From positions 23,355 to 87,354 of the forward strand of contig NZ_FOEE01000018.1 in the NCBI RefSeq assembly GCF_900110555.1: a stretch of 64,000 nt of DNA, written 5' to 3'. Made by a program: the position numbers and the translations under genes. Of this stretch, positions 1 through 11,646 are shown piece by piece. A model generated the notes under the pieces. The model searched no databases. It had not been told where the DNA came from and was given only the letters and a program-made list of their open reading frames with translations. Within the stretch, counting starts at the first letter, position 1; every line of letters begins with the position of its first letter. Origin of the DNA: Trujillonella endophytica (GTDB taxonomy: Bacteria; Actinomycetota; Actinomycetes; Mycobacteriales; Geodermatophilaceae).

Positions 1-124
1 CCCCGACGACCTGGCGCCGGGGGACCGGCCGGCCGGGCACGCCGACAGCCTGCACACGGTCGACGCCGACGAGGGCCCCGAGGACATCGCCGACGACATC
101 GACCTGCCGGCGGGCGCCCGGTGA
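1..124 (+). CDS. mnhC: C-terminal tail of Na+/H+ antiporter subunit C (partial)
   Basis: Only the last 40 residues of this frame are inside the window. They are hydrophilic and acidic (many Asp and Glu) and end in PAGAR just before a TGA that overlaps the GTG of the next gene (GTGA). The frame continues beyond the left edge. Because the next four genes are subunits D, E, F and G of an Mrp/Mnh antiporter in their usual order, this is most likely the cytoplasmic tail of subunit C (NuoK-like). No transmembrane part is visible here, so the assignment rests on position alone. Confidence 0.6.
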   Translation, partial: PDDLAPGDRPAGHADSLHTVDADEGPEDIADDIDLPAGAR

Positions 125-1851
125 GCAGCGTGCTCATGCCGCTGCCGGTGCTGCTGCCGCTGCTCGGCGCGGCGGGTGCGCTGCTGCTGGCCCACCACCC
201 CCGGGCGCAGCGGGCGCTGAGCCTGCTGGTGCTCACCGCCGTGCTCGCCGTGTCGGTGGCGCTGCTGGTCATGGCCGATGCGGACGGTCCCACCGCGGTC
301 GCCGTCGGCGGCTGGCCCGTTCCGCTGGGCATCGTGCTGGTCGTCGACCGGCTGTCGGCGCTGATGCTGGTCGTCGCGTCGTCGGTGGCGCTGGGCGTGC
401 TCCTGTTCGCCGTCGGCCAGGGAGCCGCCGACCGGGACGAGGACACCCCGCTGTCGATCTTCCACCCGACGTTCCTGGTCCTCGTCGCCGGAGTGAGCAA
501 CGCGTTCCTCGCCGGTGACCTGTTCAACCTCTACGTCGGCTTCGAGATCCTGCTGATGGCCAGCTACGTGCTGCTGACCCTCGGCGGCACCGCGCCCCGG
601 ATCCGCGGCGGCATCACCTACGTGATCGTCAGCCTGACCAGCTCGCTGATCTTCCTCGCCGCGATCGGGCTGGTCTACGCGGCGACCGGGACGGTCAACA
701 TGGCCGACCTGGCCGTGAAGCTGGCGGAGCTCCCCGAGGGCACGCAGGTGCTGCTGCAGTCGATGCTGCTCATCGCGTTCTGCATCAAGGCCGCGGTCTT
801 CCCGCTGTCGGCCTGGCTGCCCGACAGCTACCCGACGGCGCCCGCCCCCGTCACCGCCGTGTTCGCGGGGCTGCTGACCAAGGTCGGCGTCTACGCGATC
901 ATCCGCACCCAGACGCTGCTGTTCCCGGGCGGCGCGCTCGACGACCTGCTCATGTGGGCGGCCCTGGCCACGATGGTCGTCGGCATCCTCGGCGCGGTCG
1001 CCCAGACCGACCTGCGCCGGCTGCTGTCGTTCACCCTGGTCAGCCACATCGGCTACATGGTGTTCGGCATCGCCCTGGGGACGACGGCGGGGCTGGCCGG
1101 CGCGATCTTCTACGTCGCCCACCACATCGCCATCCAGACCACGCTGTTCCTCGTCGCGGGCCTGATCGAGCGGCAGGGCGGGACGACGTCGATCGACCGG
1201 CTCGGCGGCCTGGCCCGCCGCTCGCCGCTGCTGGCGGTGCTCTTCTTCGTGCCGGCGATGAACCTCGCCGGCATCCCGCCGCTGTCGGGATTCATCGGCA
1301 AGCTGGGGCTGCTGCAGGCCGGCGTCGCCGAGGGCAGCGCGGCGGCCTACGCGCTGGTGGGCGGTGGCGTGGTGACCAGTCTGCTGACGCTCATCGCCAT
1401 CGCGCGCGTGTGGACCCGCGCCTTCTGGCGGCCGCCGACGCAGTCGCCGGCCGACGACACGGCGGCCGCCGCCGCGGCGGACGCCGGCCCGACCGGCCCC
1501 GCGTCCGGCGAGGAGGACGCGCTCGTGGGCGCCGGTGGGGAGGCCGGCGCCGACGGAGGCGCCGCGGACGGGCGGCGGACCGCGCGCGCGGCCGCCTGGC
1601 GCCGGCACACCCGGGTCGCGACCGCCGCCGACCCGGACCTGGCCCCGGCCGACGGCGCGGTGCAGGCCCTGCGGCCGCTGCCGGGGTCGATGGTCGCTGC
1701 GACCGCCGGGCTGGTGGCGGTCACGGTGGCGCTGACCTTCGTCGCCGGCGGCCTGTACGGGCTGGCCGACGGCGCAGCCCGCGACCTGGTCGAGCGGACG
1801 CCCTACATCGAGGCGGTCTTCGACGCCCCGGCGGCGGAGGAGACCCGGTGA
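121..1851 (+). CDS. mnhD: Na+/H+ antiporter subunit D (MnhD/MrpD)
   Basis: A 576-residue polytopic membrane protein of the NuoN/NuoL proton-pumping family, and a core subunit of the multi-subunit Mrp/Mnh monovalent cation/H+ antiporter. The conserved core is visible as long hydrophobic helices with LFNLYVGFEILLMASY and the AVFPLSAWLPDSYPTAPAPVTAVFAGLLTKVG stretch (split here over roughly residues 222-258), which carry the ion-path Glu and Lys residues. Start GTG overlaps the previous stop by 4 nt, and its own stop overlaps subunit E. Odd point: between the last helices (about residues 439-525) there is an Ala/Gly/Asp-rich hydrophilic insert that makes the protein longer than the usual ~500 residues. 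Confidence 0.93.
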   Translation: MSSVLMPLPVLLPLLGAAGALLLAHHPRAQRALSLLVLTAVLAVSVALLVMADADGPTAVAVGGWPVPLGIVLVVDRLSALMLVVASSVALGVLLFAVGQGAADRDEDTPLSIFHPTFLVLVAGVSNAFLAGDLFNLYVGFEILLMASYVLLTLGGTAPRIRGGITYVIVSLTSSLIFLAAIGLVYAATGTVNMADLAVKLAELPEGTQVLLQSMLLIAFCIKAAVFPLSAWLPDSYPTAPAPVTAVFAGLLTKVGVYAIIRTQTLLFPGGALDDLLMWAALATMVVGILGAVAQTDLRRLLSFTLVSHIGYMVFGIALGTTAGLAGAIFYVAHHIAIQTTLFLVAGLIERQGGTTSIDRLGGLARRSPLLAVLFFVPAMNLAGIPPLSGFIGKLGLLQAGVAEGSAAAYALVGGGVVTSLLTLIAIARVWTRAFWRPPTQSPADDTAAAAAADAGPTGPASGEEDALVGAGGEAGADGGAADGRRTARAAAWRRHTRVATAADPDLAPADGAVQALRPLPGSMVAATAGLVAVTVALTFVAGGLYGLADGAARDLVERTPYIEAVFDAPAAEETR

Positions 1852-2426
1852 CCGGGCCGGCCACGCCCTCCCGGCTGCGCACCCAGCTGCCGCTGCTGGT
1901 GTGGCTCGTGCTGGTCTGGATGCTGCTGTGGGGCACGCTGTCGTGGGCGAACCTCGTGTCCGGGGCGGCCGTGGCGCTGCTGGTGACCCTGCTGCTGCCG
2001 CTGCCGAGCACCACCGGTGGCACGCGGGTCCGGCTGGTCGGGTTGCTGGACTTCGCCGGTCACTTCCTGCTGGACCTGTTCGTCTCGGGCGCGCAGGTGG
2101 CCTGGCTGGCCCTGCGGCCGGGCCTGCGGCACTCCGCGATCGTCCGGGTGCAGCTGCGCACCAACTCCGACCTCGTGCTGACGATGGTCGCCGAGGCGCT
2201 GTCCCTGGTGCCCGGCTCCCTGGTCCTGGACCTGGACCGGGAGGAGCGGAGCATCGCCGTCCACCTCCTGCACGTGCGCGACCGCGACCACGTGGAGCAG
2301 GAGCGGGCCGACGTGCTCGTCGTCGAGGCGCGGCTGATCCGGGCGTTCGGCTCCGCGGAGGACCGCGAGGCCCTGGAGCGCGACCTCGCCGAGCGGGGTC
2401 GCCGCGTGGAGGGGACGGTCCCGTGA
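1848..2426 (+). CDS. mnhE: Na+/H+ antiporter subunit E (MnhE/MrpE)
   Basis: 192 residues. The N-terminus has two hydrophobic helices (LPLLVWLVLVWMLLWGT and AAVALLVTLLLPL), followed by the typical MnhE region. That region includes a third hydrophobic segment near the LDLFVSGAQVAWLAL stretch and a C-terminal cytosolic alpha/beta part with the family hallmark SLVPGSLVLDLD. Subunit E is an accessory subunit needed for assembly of the Mrp antiporter. The GTG start overlaps the mnhD stop by 4 nt, so translation is probably coupled. Length and motif fit the family well. Confidence 0.92.
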   Translation: MTGPATPSRLRTQLPLLVWLVLVWMLLWGTLSWANLVSGAAVALLVTLLLPLPSTTGGTRVRLVGLLDFAGHFLLDLFVSGAQVAWLALRPGLRHSAIVRVQLRTNSDLVLTMVAEALSLVPGSLVLDLDREERSIAVHLLHVRDRDHVEQERADVLVVEARLIRAFGSAEDREALERDLAERGRRVEGTVP

Positions 2427-2752
2427 CGGTGGTGTCGTACGTGCTCTACGGGCTGATCGGCGGTGGGGCGCTGCTGGCACTCGTCCGGCTGGCGATGGGC
2501 CCGTCGCTGCTGGACCGGGTCGTGGCCACCGACACGCTGCTGGTCATCATCTCCGCCGGACTGGCGGTGTACGCGGCCCTCGAGCGCGACCCGACCGTCG
2601 TCCCGGTGCTGGTGGTGGTGTCGCTGCTGGCCTTCGTGGGGTCGGTGTCCATCGCCCGGTACGTGGGCGGCATGCTCCGCGGCTCGGTCACCGGCGACGG
2701 CAGCGACCTGGGGCTGCCCGTGGCGGCCGAGGAGCGGGAGGCGCGCGGGTGA
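2423..2752 (+). CDS. mnhF: Na+/H+ antiporter subunit F (MnhF/MrpF)
   Basis: 109 residues with three transmembrane helices, the normal size for MnhF. The family signature is the GPSLLDRVVATDTLLV stretch after helix 1, followed by hydrophobic helices 2 and 3 (VVPVLVVVSLLAFVGSVSIARY). The GTG start overlaps the mnhE stop by 4 nt and its stop overlaps mnhG by 4 nt. It is a small integral subunit of the Mrp complex. The C-terminal ~20 residues are hydrophilic. Confidence 0.93.
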   Translation: MTVVSYVLYGLIGGGALLALVRLAMGPSLLDRVVATDTLLVIISAGLAVYAALERDPTVVPVLVVVSLLAFVGSVSIARYVGGMLRGSVTGDGSDLGLPVAAEEREARG

Positions 2753-3201
2753 GCGCCGTCCTGGACGTCGTGTCGATGACCTGCCTCGTGGCAGGCGCGT
2801 TCCTCTGCCTGACCGCGGGGCTGGGGCTGGTGCGCTTCCCGGACGTGCTGTCCCGGATGCACGCGGGCACCAAGCCGCAGGTGCTGGGCGTGCTGCTGGT
2901 CATGGTGGGTGCCGCGCTGCGGCTGCAGGGCTGGTCGAACGCCTGGATGCTGCTGCTCGTCGCGGCCTTCCAGATGCTCACCGCACCCGTGAGCGCGCAC
3001 ATGATCAGCCGGGTCGCCTACCGCCGCCGCCACGTGCGCCGGGACCTGCTGCTGGTCGACGAGTTCGGCGCCGCGCCGGCCGGGGACCGGCTGTACGTCG
3101 GCGACGAGCCCGGCGACGCGCCGCCGGAGGAGCCGGAGATCGCGATCGCCGAGCACGTCGTCGACGACCGGGGCCCGGGGGACGGCGCCCCGCGCCGCTG
3201 A
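2749..3201 (+). CDS. mnhG: Na+/H+ antiporter subunit G (MnhG/MrpG)
   Basis: 150 residues. The first ~95 form the MnhG/YufB domain with three helices and the conserved GLVRFPDVLSRMHAGTKPQ loop. The last ~50 residues are a charged cytosolic tail rich in Asp, Glu, Pro and Arg, longer than in many homologues. It is the last gene of the operon: a 47-nt gap follows before the convergent gene on the other strand. The GTG start overlaps mnhF by 4 nt. Confidence 0.93.
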   Translation: MSAVLDVVSMTCLVAGAFLCLTAGLGLVRFPDVLSRMHAGTKPQVLGVLLVMVGAALRLQGWSNAWMLLLVAAFQMLTAPVSAHMISRVAYRRRHVRRDLLLVDEFGAAPAGDRLYVGDEPGDAPPEEPEIAIAEHVVDDRGPGDGAPRR

Positions 3202-3248
3202 CCACCGGGGACGGCGCCTCGGCGCGGCCCGGCCCGGCCCGGCCCCGG

Positions 3249-4136
3249 TCAGCTCAGCTGGCCGAGCCAGAACGGCAGACCCTGGTCGTCCCGGCACGAG
3301 GCGGAGAGCCCGTAGGACTGCCGCTCGACGTCGCCGGCCTCGCCACCGGCCGCGCGCACCGCGGCGACGGCGGCCTCGATGTCGGCGACGGCGTACATCG
3401 GGACCATGCCGAGCTCCGTCGCCCCGCCGCCGATGCCGACCATGGGCGTGCGGCCCTCCACCTGCCAGCCGTCGGGAACGCGGCCCGGGACGGCGGTCCA
3501 TCCGAGGACTGCCCCGTAGAAGTCCAGCGCCCGCCGGCCGTCGGGGACGTTGAGCGTGAGATAGACGGCGTCGCCGGGCTCCGGGGCCTGCTCGGCGGCG
3601 GCCGGGGCCGACTGCACGATCCACCGGTGCCCGTAGGGGTCGACGAGCCGCCCGCCGCGGCCGTAGGGCTCGTCGGTGGCGGGCCGCTCGATCGTCGCCC
3701 CGGCCCGCTCGGCGCGGCCCATGACGGCGTCGACGTCGGGGACGGCGAGGTGCAGCGAGACCGGCGGCTTGGCGGTCCCCGGCGCCTCCAGGCCGTACTC
3801 CGGATACGGATCGGCCAGGTAGAGGGTGGCGCCGGCGATCTCCAGCTCCGCGTGGCCGACGCGGTCGCCGTCGGGGTACGGGCCGTCGACGGTGCGGGCG
3901 CCGAAGGCCTCGGCGTACCAGGCGATGGCGCCGCGGGCGTCGCGGACCACGAGGTACGGGCTGATCGCGGGCATGGGGGTCCTCCTCGGTTCGGCGGGAA
4001 CGGGCGGACGCTGCTGGAGCAGCAGCTCTCGGCGGAGCCGGTCGCGCAGCGCGGCGGCGAAGGCCGGGTCGGGGGCGACCGGAGGGGTCGGGCCGGCCAG
4101 GGACCGGAACGGCCGGTCGGGATCGGCGGCGGTCAC
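3249..4136 (-). CDS. Two-domain VOC (glyoxalase-like) protein, coupled to an ECF sigma factor
   Basis: With the GTG at 4136 the product is 295 residues: a ~54-residue N-terminal part (VTAADPDRPF..., DPAFAAALRDRLRRELL) followed by two vicinal-oxygen-chelate folds (about 55-175 and 185-295). The second ends in DDQGLPFWLGQLS. I prefer the GTG over the internal ATG at 3974 because GTG overlaps the sigma-factor stop by 4 nt (GTGA) and the Arg-rich N-terminal segment is the type seen on VOC proteins encoded next to ECF sigma factors. Substrate is unknown; glyoxalase or bleomycin-resistance names would be over-annotation. Confidence 0.8.
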   Translation of the reverse strand: MTAADPDRPFRSLAGPTPPVAPDPAFAAALRDRLRRELLLQQRPPVPAEPRRTPMPAISPYLVVRDARGAIAWYAEAFGARTVDGPYPDGDRVGHAELEIAGATLYLADPYPEYGLEAPGTAKPPVSLHLAVPDVDAVMGRAERAGATIERPATDEPYGRGGRLVDPYGHRWIVQSAPAAAEQAPEPGDAVYLTLNVPDGRRALDFYGAVLGWTAVPGRVPDGWQVEGRTPMVGIGGGATELGMVPMYAVADIEAAVAAVRAAGGEAGDVERQSYGLSASCRDDQGLPFWLGQLS

Positions 4137-4660
4137 GGGGCACCCCCTCCGGTGGACTCGTAGGCGCGGCGGAAGGCGGTCCGGGCACGCACCAGGAGCG
4201 CCTCCGTCGCATGCACCGTGCGTCCCAGCAGAGCCGCGACGCGGGGCACGGGCAGGTCGTCGACGTACCGCAGGGTGAGCGCCGCCCGATGCTGCGGGGC
4301 GAGCGCGTCGAGCACCTGCTGCGAGCGCAGGGCGTCGAGCTCGGCGTCCCAGGGGTCCTCGACCTCGTCCGTGCCGTGCAGCAGGCGCAGGCCGCGCTCC
4401 TCGCGCTCGAGCCGGCGCCAGTGATCGACGAGCTTGTGCCGGGCGGTGCCGATGAGCCACGCGACGGTGGTGGGCGCGCCCCCGGCGGCCTCGGCGCGGA
4501 CGGCGGCCAGGAAGGTCTCGCCGGTGAGGTCCTCCGCGACCGCGCGGGAGCGGCAGCGGGCCAGCAGGTAGCCGTAGACCTCGGGGAGCGCGCGGTCGTA
4601 GAGCGACAGCAGCCCGGGATCGGGCGGTGGTCCCACCGCGCGCGTTCCCGGGCTGCTCAT
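4133..4660 (-). CDS. ECF-type RNA polymerase sigma factor
   Basis: 175 residues with the two ECF sigma domains only. Region 2 spans about 20-90 (LYDRALPEVYGYLLARCRSRAVAEDLTGETFLAAV, then AWLIGTARHKLVDHWRR, the -10 recognition helix). Region 4 spans about 112-165 (LDALAPQHRAALTLRYVDDLPVPRVAALLG, a helix-turn-helix for the -35). No zinc-binding anti-sigma gene is adjacent; the translationally coupled partner is the VOC protein downstream, whose N-terminal helix-rich extension might play a regulatory role (inference). An ATG at 4660 preceded by GAGAGGA supports the start. Confidence 0.9.
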   Translation of the reverse strand: MSSPGTRAVGPPPDPGLLSLYDRALPEVYGYLLARCRSRAVAEDLTGETFLAAVRAEAAGGAPTTVAWLIGTARHKLVDHWRRLEREERGLRLLHGTDEVEDPWDAELDALRSQQVLDALAPQHRAALTLRYVDDLPVPRVAALLGRTVHATEALLVRARTAFRRAYESTGGGAP

Positions 4661-4675
4661 GTCCTCTCGTCGTCC

Positions 4676-4700
4676 GGGGGCGCCGGCTTCCGACGCCCCC
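4676..4700 (-). terminator. Hairpin after leuA
   Basis: A 7-bp all-GC stem (GGGGGCG at 4676-4682 and CGCCCCC at 4694-4700) with an 11-nt loop starts 13 nt after the leuA stop on the minus strand. No U-tract follows, as is usual in high-GC actinobacteria. It also lies in the 5' region of the sigma-factor gene. Confidence 0.55.
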
Positions 4701-4712
4701 GCACGAGATTTC

Positions 4713-6509
<1,797 letters not shown>

Positions 6510-6548
6510 TCAGCAGGCGCCGGGAACGCGCTCGGTCACGGCGGGACA

Positions 6549-6589
6549 CCGCGGCGAGGGGGCCGACCTAGGAGAGGGCCTCGCCGCGG
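6549..6589 (-). promoter_or_regulatory. leuA attenuator hairpin
   Basis: A perfect 11-bp stem, CCGCGGCGAGG pairing with CCTCGCCGCGG (arms 6549-6559 and 6579-6589), with a 19-nt loop, lies in the leuA 5' untranslated region. Its promoter-proximal arm overlaps the last codons of the leucine-rich leader peptide (6568-6615), so a ribosome stalled on the Leu codons would cover it. This is the geometry expected for ribosome-mediated attenuation. Confidence 0.75.
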
Positions 6590-6615
6590 CGGGTAAGCAG
6601 GAGGCTGCCGCGCAC
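6568..6615 (-). CDS. leuL: leuA leader peptide (15 residues)
   Basis: GTG-initiated 15-residue ORF, VRGSLLLTRRGEALS, ending in TAG about 100 nt before leuA. It has three consecutive Leu codons (CTC CTG CTT) plus a fourth near the end, the classic design of a leucine leader peptide. A -10-like TACGGT (6625-6630) and a weak -35 TGCGAC 17 nt further upstream would place the transcription start at or beside the GTG, so the leader may be leaderless. Leader-peptide control of leuA is known in actinobacteria; that this copy is functional is inferred from the sequence. Confidence 0.75.
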   Translation of the reverse strand: MRGSLLLTRRGEALS

Positions 6616-6635
6616 GCACCCACCGTAGCAGCGGC

Positions 6636-7265
6636 TCAGCCGAGGTCGCAGCGACACGGGCAGTCGCCGGTGTGGAACGGCCGGGTCCCGTCGTCGCCCT
6701 CCGCGCACTCCGGGGGGCACTCGCAGCCGAAGTCCGGCAGCGGGGGGAGCTCGCCCGCGTCGCGCCGGCGCTCCCACGCGGCCCGTTCCGCCCGCCGTGC
6801 CGCGTCGCGCCGGGCCGCAAGACGGGCGGCGGGGGAGTCGCCCGGCTGCGGGAGGAGGTGGTCGTCCGGCATGCCCCGGCGGTCACGCTCGGCGTCCCGG
6901 AAGCGGCGGGCGCGGTCGAACGTGTACGACGGCTGCGCCCGGCTGTAGCGCTCGGGCCCGTGCCACCAGCCCTCGTCGGAGTGCCGGGTGTCGAGGTGGG
7001 CCGGGAAGCGGCGGCCGTTCCGGTCCCGGACCGCGCCCTCGGCCATGGCCTGGATCTCCGCGCCCGCGGCGTCGAGCAGCGCGAGCCGCAGCCCCGCCAG
7101 TTCCGCGGCCCGTACCAGGACGCGGGCATCGATACCGCCCCGGCCGGTCTCGGCCGCGGCGAGGGTGGACTTGGGTACGCCGATCCCTGCGGCCAACTCC
7201 CGCTGCGACAGGTCGGCGAGCCGGCGGATGCGGCGCAGCAGACCCGCCACGAGGTGTTCCTCCAC
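6636..7265 (-). CDS. XRE-type helix-turn-helix protein
   Basis: 209 residues. Residues about 5-60 form an XRE/Cro-type HTH (LSQRELAAGIGVPKSTLAAAETGRGG). The rest is not assigned: a middle segment with FPAHLDTRHSDEGWWHGPERYSR, then an Arg/Ala-rich helix, and a C-terminal Cys cluster (CECPPECAEG and CPCRC) that could bind metal. The GTG at 7265 is chosen because it gives VEEHLVAGLLRRIRRLADLSQ directly before the HTH; no strong ribosome site is seen. The leuL promoter region overlaps its 3' end. Likely a DNA-binding regulator with unknown targets. Confidence 0.72.
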   Translation of the reverse strand: MEEHLVAGLLRRIRRLADLSQRELAAGIGVPKSTLAAAETGRGGIDARVLVRAAELAGLRLALLDAAGAEIQAMAEGAVRDRNGRRFPAHLDTRHSDEGWWHGPERYSRAQPSYTFDRARRFRDAERDRRGMPDDHLLPQPGDSPAARLAARRDAARRAERAAWERRRDAGELPPLPDFGCECPPECAEGDDGTRPFHTGDCPCRCDLG

Positions 7266-7321
7266 GGGGGCAGCGTCGCGTTGCGGCGGGCGCTCGGGCG
7301 CTCGCGCTGTCCATCTGGGGA

Positions 7322-7505
7322 CGGTCGTGCTCTGCCCACAGGGCCGGGCACAGCACAAGCGCGCAAGGAGGTATGCGGCGGGCGGTCGCTTTGTGCTCTG
7401 CCCACGGGGCTGGGCAGAGCACGAGCGTGCGGGGTGGTGCATGGCGGGGTGGTCGCTTTGTGCTCTGCCCGCGGGGCTGGGCAGAGCACGAGCGTGCGGG
7501 GGCGA
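7322..7505 (+). repeat. Three tandem copies of a palindromic repeat (~66-nt period)
   Basis: Three copies of GTGCTCTGCCC - 8 nt - GGGCAGAGCAC stand in a row at 7327-7356 (one mismatch, GGGCACAGCAC), 7393-7422 (perfect) and 7460-7489 (perfect). They are spaced 66 and 67 nt apart, and flanking sequence (GGTCG before, GAGCGTGCGGGG after) is also shared by copies 2 and 3. The array fills the 287-nt gap between the PLD-like gene and the HTH gene. Strand is arbitrary since the units are palindromic. Confidence 0.9.
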
Positions 7506-7552
7506 TGCGGGGCCGGGGAGAGGCGCCGGCGCCCGCCTCGCGCCGCGCCCGC

Positions 7553-9184
7553 TCAGAAGCTCCCGCGCCGGCGGAGCCTCAGCGGGCGGCCGTCGGGGTC
7601 GTCGATCAGGCGGTAGACCGGCGTGGCCCACAGCCGCGTGATCCGCGACAGCTTCTCGGGCCGGTGCCGGCGCAGCCGGCCGCGGGGGCGCGGGCCCTCC
7701 CGGCCCCCGGCGTGCCAGGCGTCGAGCGCGTCCGCCGAGGCCTCCAGGGTCGCCACGAACGCCGCCGGGTCGATCAGGCCGGCGTCCTCGGCCCCGCCGG
7801 GGTCGCGGTCGGTGTGCTCGCGGGCCAGCCGCAGGCGCAGGTCCCGGGCGAACACCCGAGCGCCGTCGCCGACGCCCGTGGGGTCGAGAGGTTCGCGCTG
7901 GTCGCGGGTGGTGTCCAGCACGGCGCTGGAGAGCTCGCTGTCGTGCGTCCACGACCGGCGGTTGAAGTTGTCGCTGCCCACGCTGGCCCACACGTCGTCG
8001 ACCACGCAGACCTTGGCGTGCACGTACACCGGCGTGCCCTCGTGGTTCTCCACGTCGAACACGTGCACCCGGTCCGGTCCCGCCGACCGGCACAGCTCCA
8101 GCGCTTGCCACCGGCCGACGTACTGCGGGCGCTCGGCGATCGCACCGTCCTGGTCGGGCACCCGGGGCACGACGACGACCAGGTGCAGGTCCGGGTACTT
8201 CCGCAGCGCATCGGCGAACAGCTGGGCGACCTCGGCCGACCACATGTACTGGTCCTCGAGGTAGATCAGCCGCCGCGCGCGCTCGATGGCCTTGGTGTAC
8301 CCCCGGGCCACCGACCGCTCGCCCTCCGGGGCGAACCGGTACCGGGGCCGGATCGCCGGATAGGTCCGCAGGTTCTGCACGAACATCGGCCCGCACGGTG
8401 GCGGCGGTGGCAGCTGCGGCGGTAGCCGGTCGGCCGTCATGCGACCGCGGCTGAACCGGTCGATGACGTGCGCGATCGGGTTCCCCGCGTCGGGGTCGGT
8501 CGGGTCGCCCCACCGCTCGCGGAACACGGTGTCCACGGCCGCGACGGCCGGACCGCGGATCTCCAGCTGCACGTCGTGCCACGGCGGGGTCGGGCCGTAC
8601 GCCTCGGCCATCGCCAGCGCCTGCGGGTCGCCGCGGTGCTCCGCGTCGTCGCGGCGGCTGTGGCACAGGTCGATGCCGCCGACGAAGGCCACGTCCTGGG
8701 TGGCGTCCTGGTCGTGCCGGAGGACGACGAGCTTCTGGTGGTGGCTGCCGCCCCGCCGGACCCGCTGGTCGAGCACGACCACGCCGCCGCCGTCCTCCAC
8801 CTCCCGGTCCAGCGCCCGGTTCTCCGCGGCGCTGAACGACATCCAGTCCACGTGCGAGCGCCACACCAGCCCTCGCACGAGCACGCCCCGGCGGACCGCC
8901 TCGGTGAACAGCTGCGCCACGGTCGGCCCGCCGGGGCGCAGCTCCTCGTCCGGATCACCCCGCCAGTCGGTGAAGAAGAGGTGGTCGCCCTCGTCGAGTC
9001 GTTCCACCGCCTCCACCAGCCGGTCGAAGTACTCCGACCCGTGCACCAGCGGGATGCACAGGTTGCCCGCGGTCCAGCGCGGGAGGTCGGTCGACGGGTT
9101 GCCCCGTTCCTCGGCAGTCAGCAGCCAGCGCTGCGGGTCCTCGCCGGTCAGGTCGTGCTCGGGGTCGCCCACGCAGGTGATCAC
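7553..9184 (-). CDS. Phospholipase D-like (HKD) family protein
   Basis: 543 residues from the GTG at 9184, which has GGAGAGG 7 nt upstream; a TTG at 9208 would extend it but places that ribosome site inside the gene. Two PLD catalytic regions are visible. The second is canonical ([10 protein letters not shown], near [21 protein letters not shown]). The first reads [14 protein letters not shown], where the Asp normally 7 residues after the catalytic His is displaced. Family members cleave or transfer phosphodiester groups of phospholipids or nucleic acids. No signal peptide is seen. Substrate cannot be told from sequence. Confidence 0.85.
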   Translation of the reverse strand: MITCVGDPEHDLTGEDPQRWLLTAEERGNPSTDLPRWTAGNLCIPLVHGSEYFDRLVEAVERLDEGDHLFFTDWRGDPDEELRPGGPTVAQLFTEAVRRGVLVRGLVWRSHVDWMSFSAAENRALDREVEDGGGVVVLDQRVRRGGSHHQKLVVLRHDQDATQDVAFVGGIDLCHSRRDDAEHRGDPQALAMAEAYGPTPPWHDVQLEIRGPAVAAVDTVFRERWGDPTDPDAGNPIAHVIDRFSRGRMTADRLPPQLPPPPPCGPMFVQNLRTYPAIRPRYRFAPEGERSVARGYTKAIERARRLIYLEDQYMWSAEVAQLFADALRKYPDLHLVVVVPRVPDQDGAIAERPQYVGRWQALELCRSAGPDRVHVFDVENHEGTPVYVHAKVCVVDDVWASVGSDNFNRRSWTHDSELSSAVLDTTRDQREPLDPTGVGDGARVFARDLRLRLAREHTDRDPGGAEDAGLIDPAAFVATLEASADALDAWHAGGREGPRPRGRLRRHRPEKLSRITRLWATPVYRLIDDPDGRPLRLRRRGSF

Positions 9185-9232
9185 AACCCGCCCTCTCCGG
9201 GGACGCAACCACGGGCCCCGCGCAGACGTCGG

Positions 9233-9238
9233 TAGCCT
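9233..9238 (+). promoter_or_regulatory. Putative -10 of leaderless lysC
   Basis: TAGCCT fits the actinobacterial TANNNT -10 and lies 8 nt before the lysC GTG, leaving no room for a ribosome site. The lysC-asd transcript is therefore probably leaderless. Confidence 0.55.
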
Positions 9239-9246
9239 GTGGACCC

Positions 9247-11622
<2,376 letters not shown>

Positions 11623-11646
11623 GAGGTGTGGGCTTCAGGTGATGCG

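Noticed and set aside
7322..7505. CRISPR array
   Set aside because: There are only three units, the units are themselves palindromes of 30 nt, spacers share sequence, and there are no cas genes nearby.
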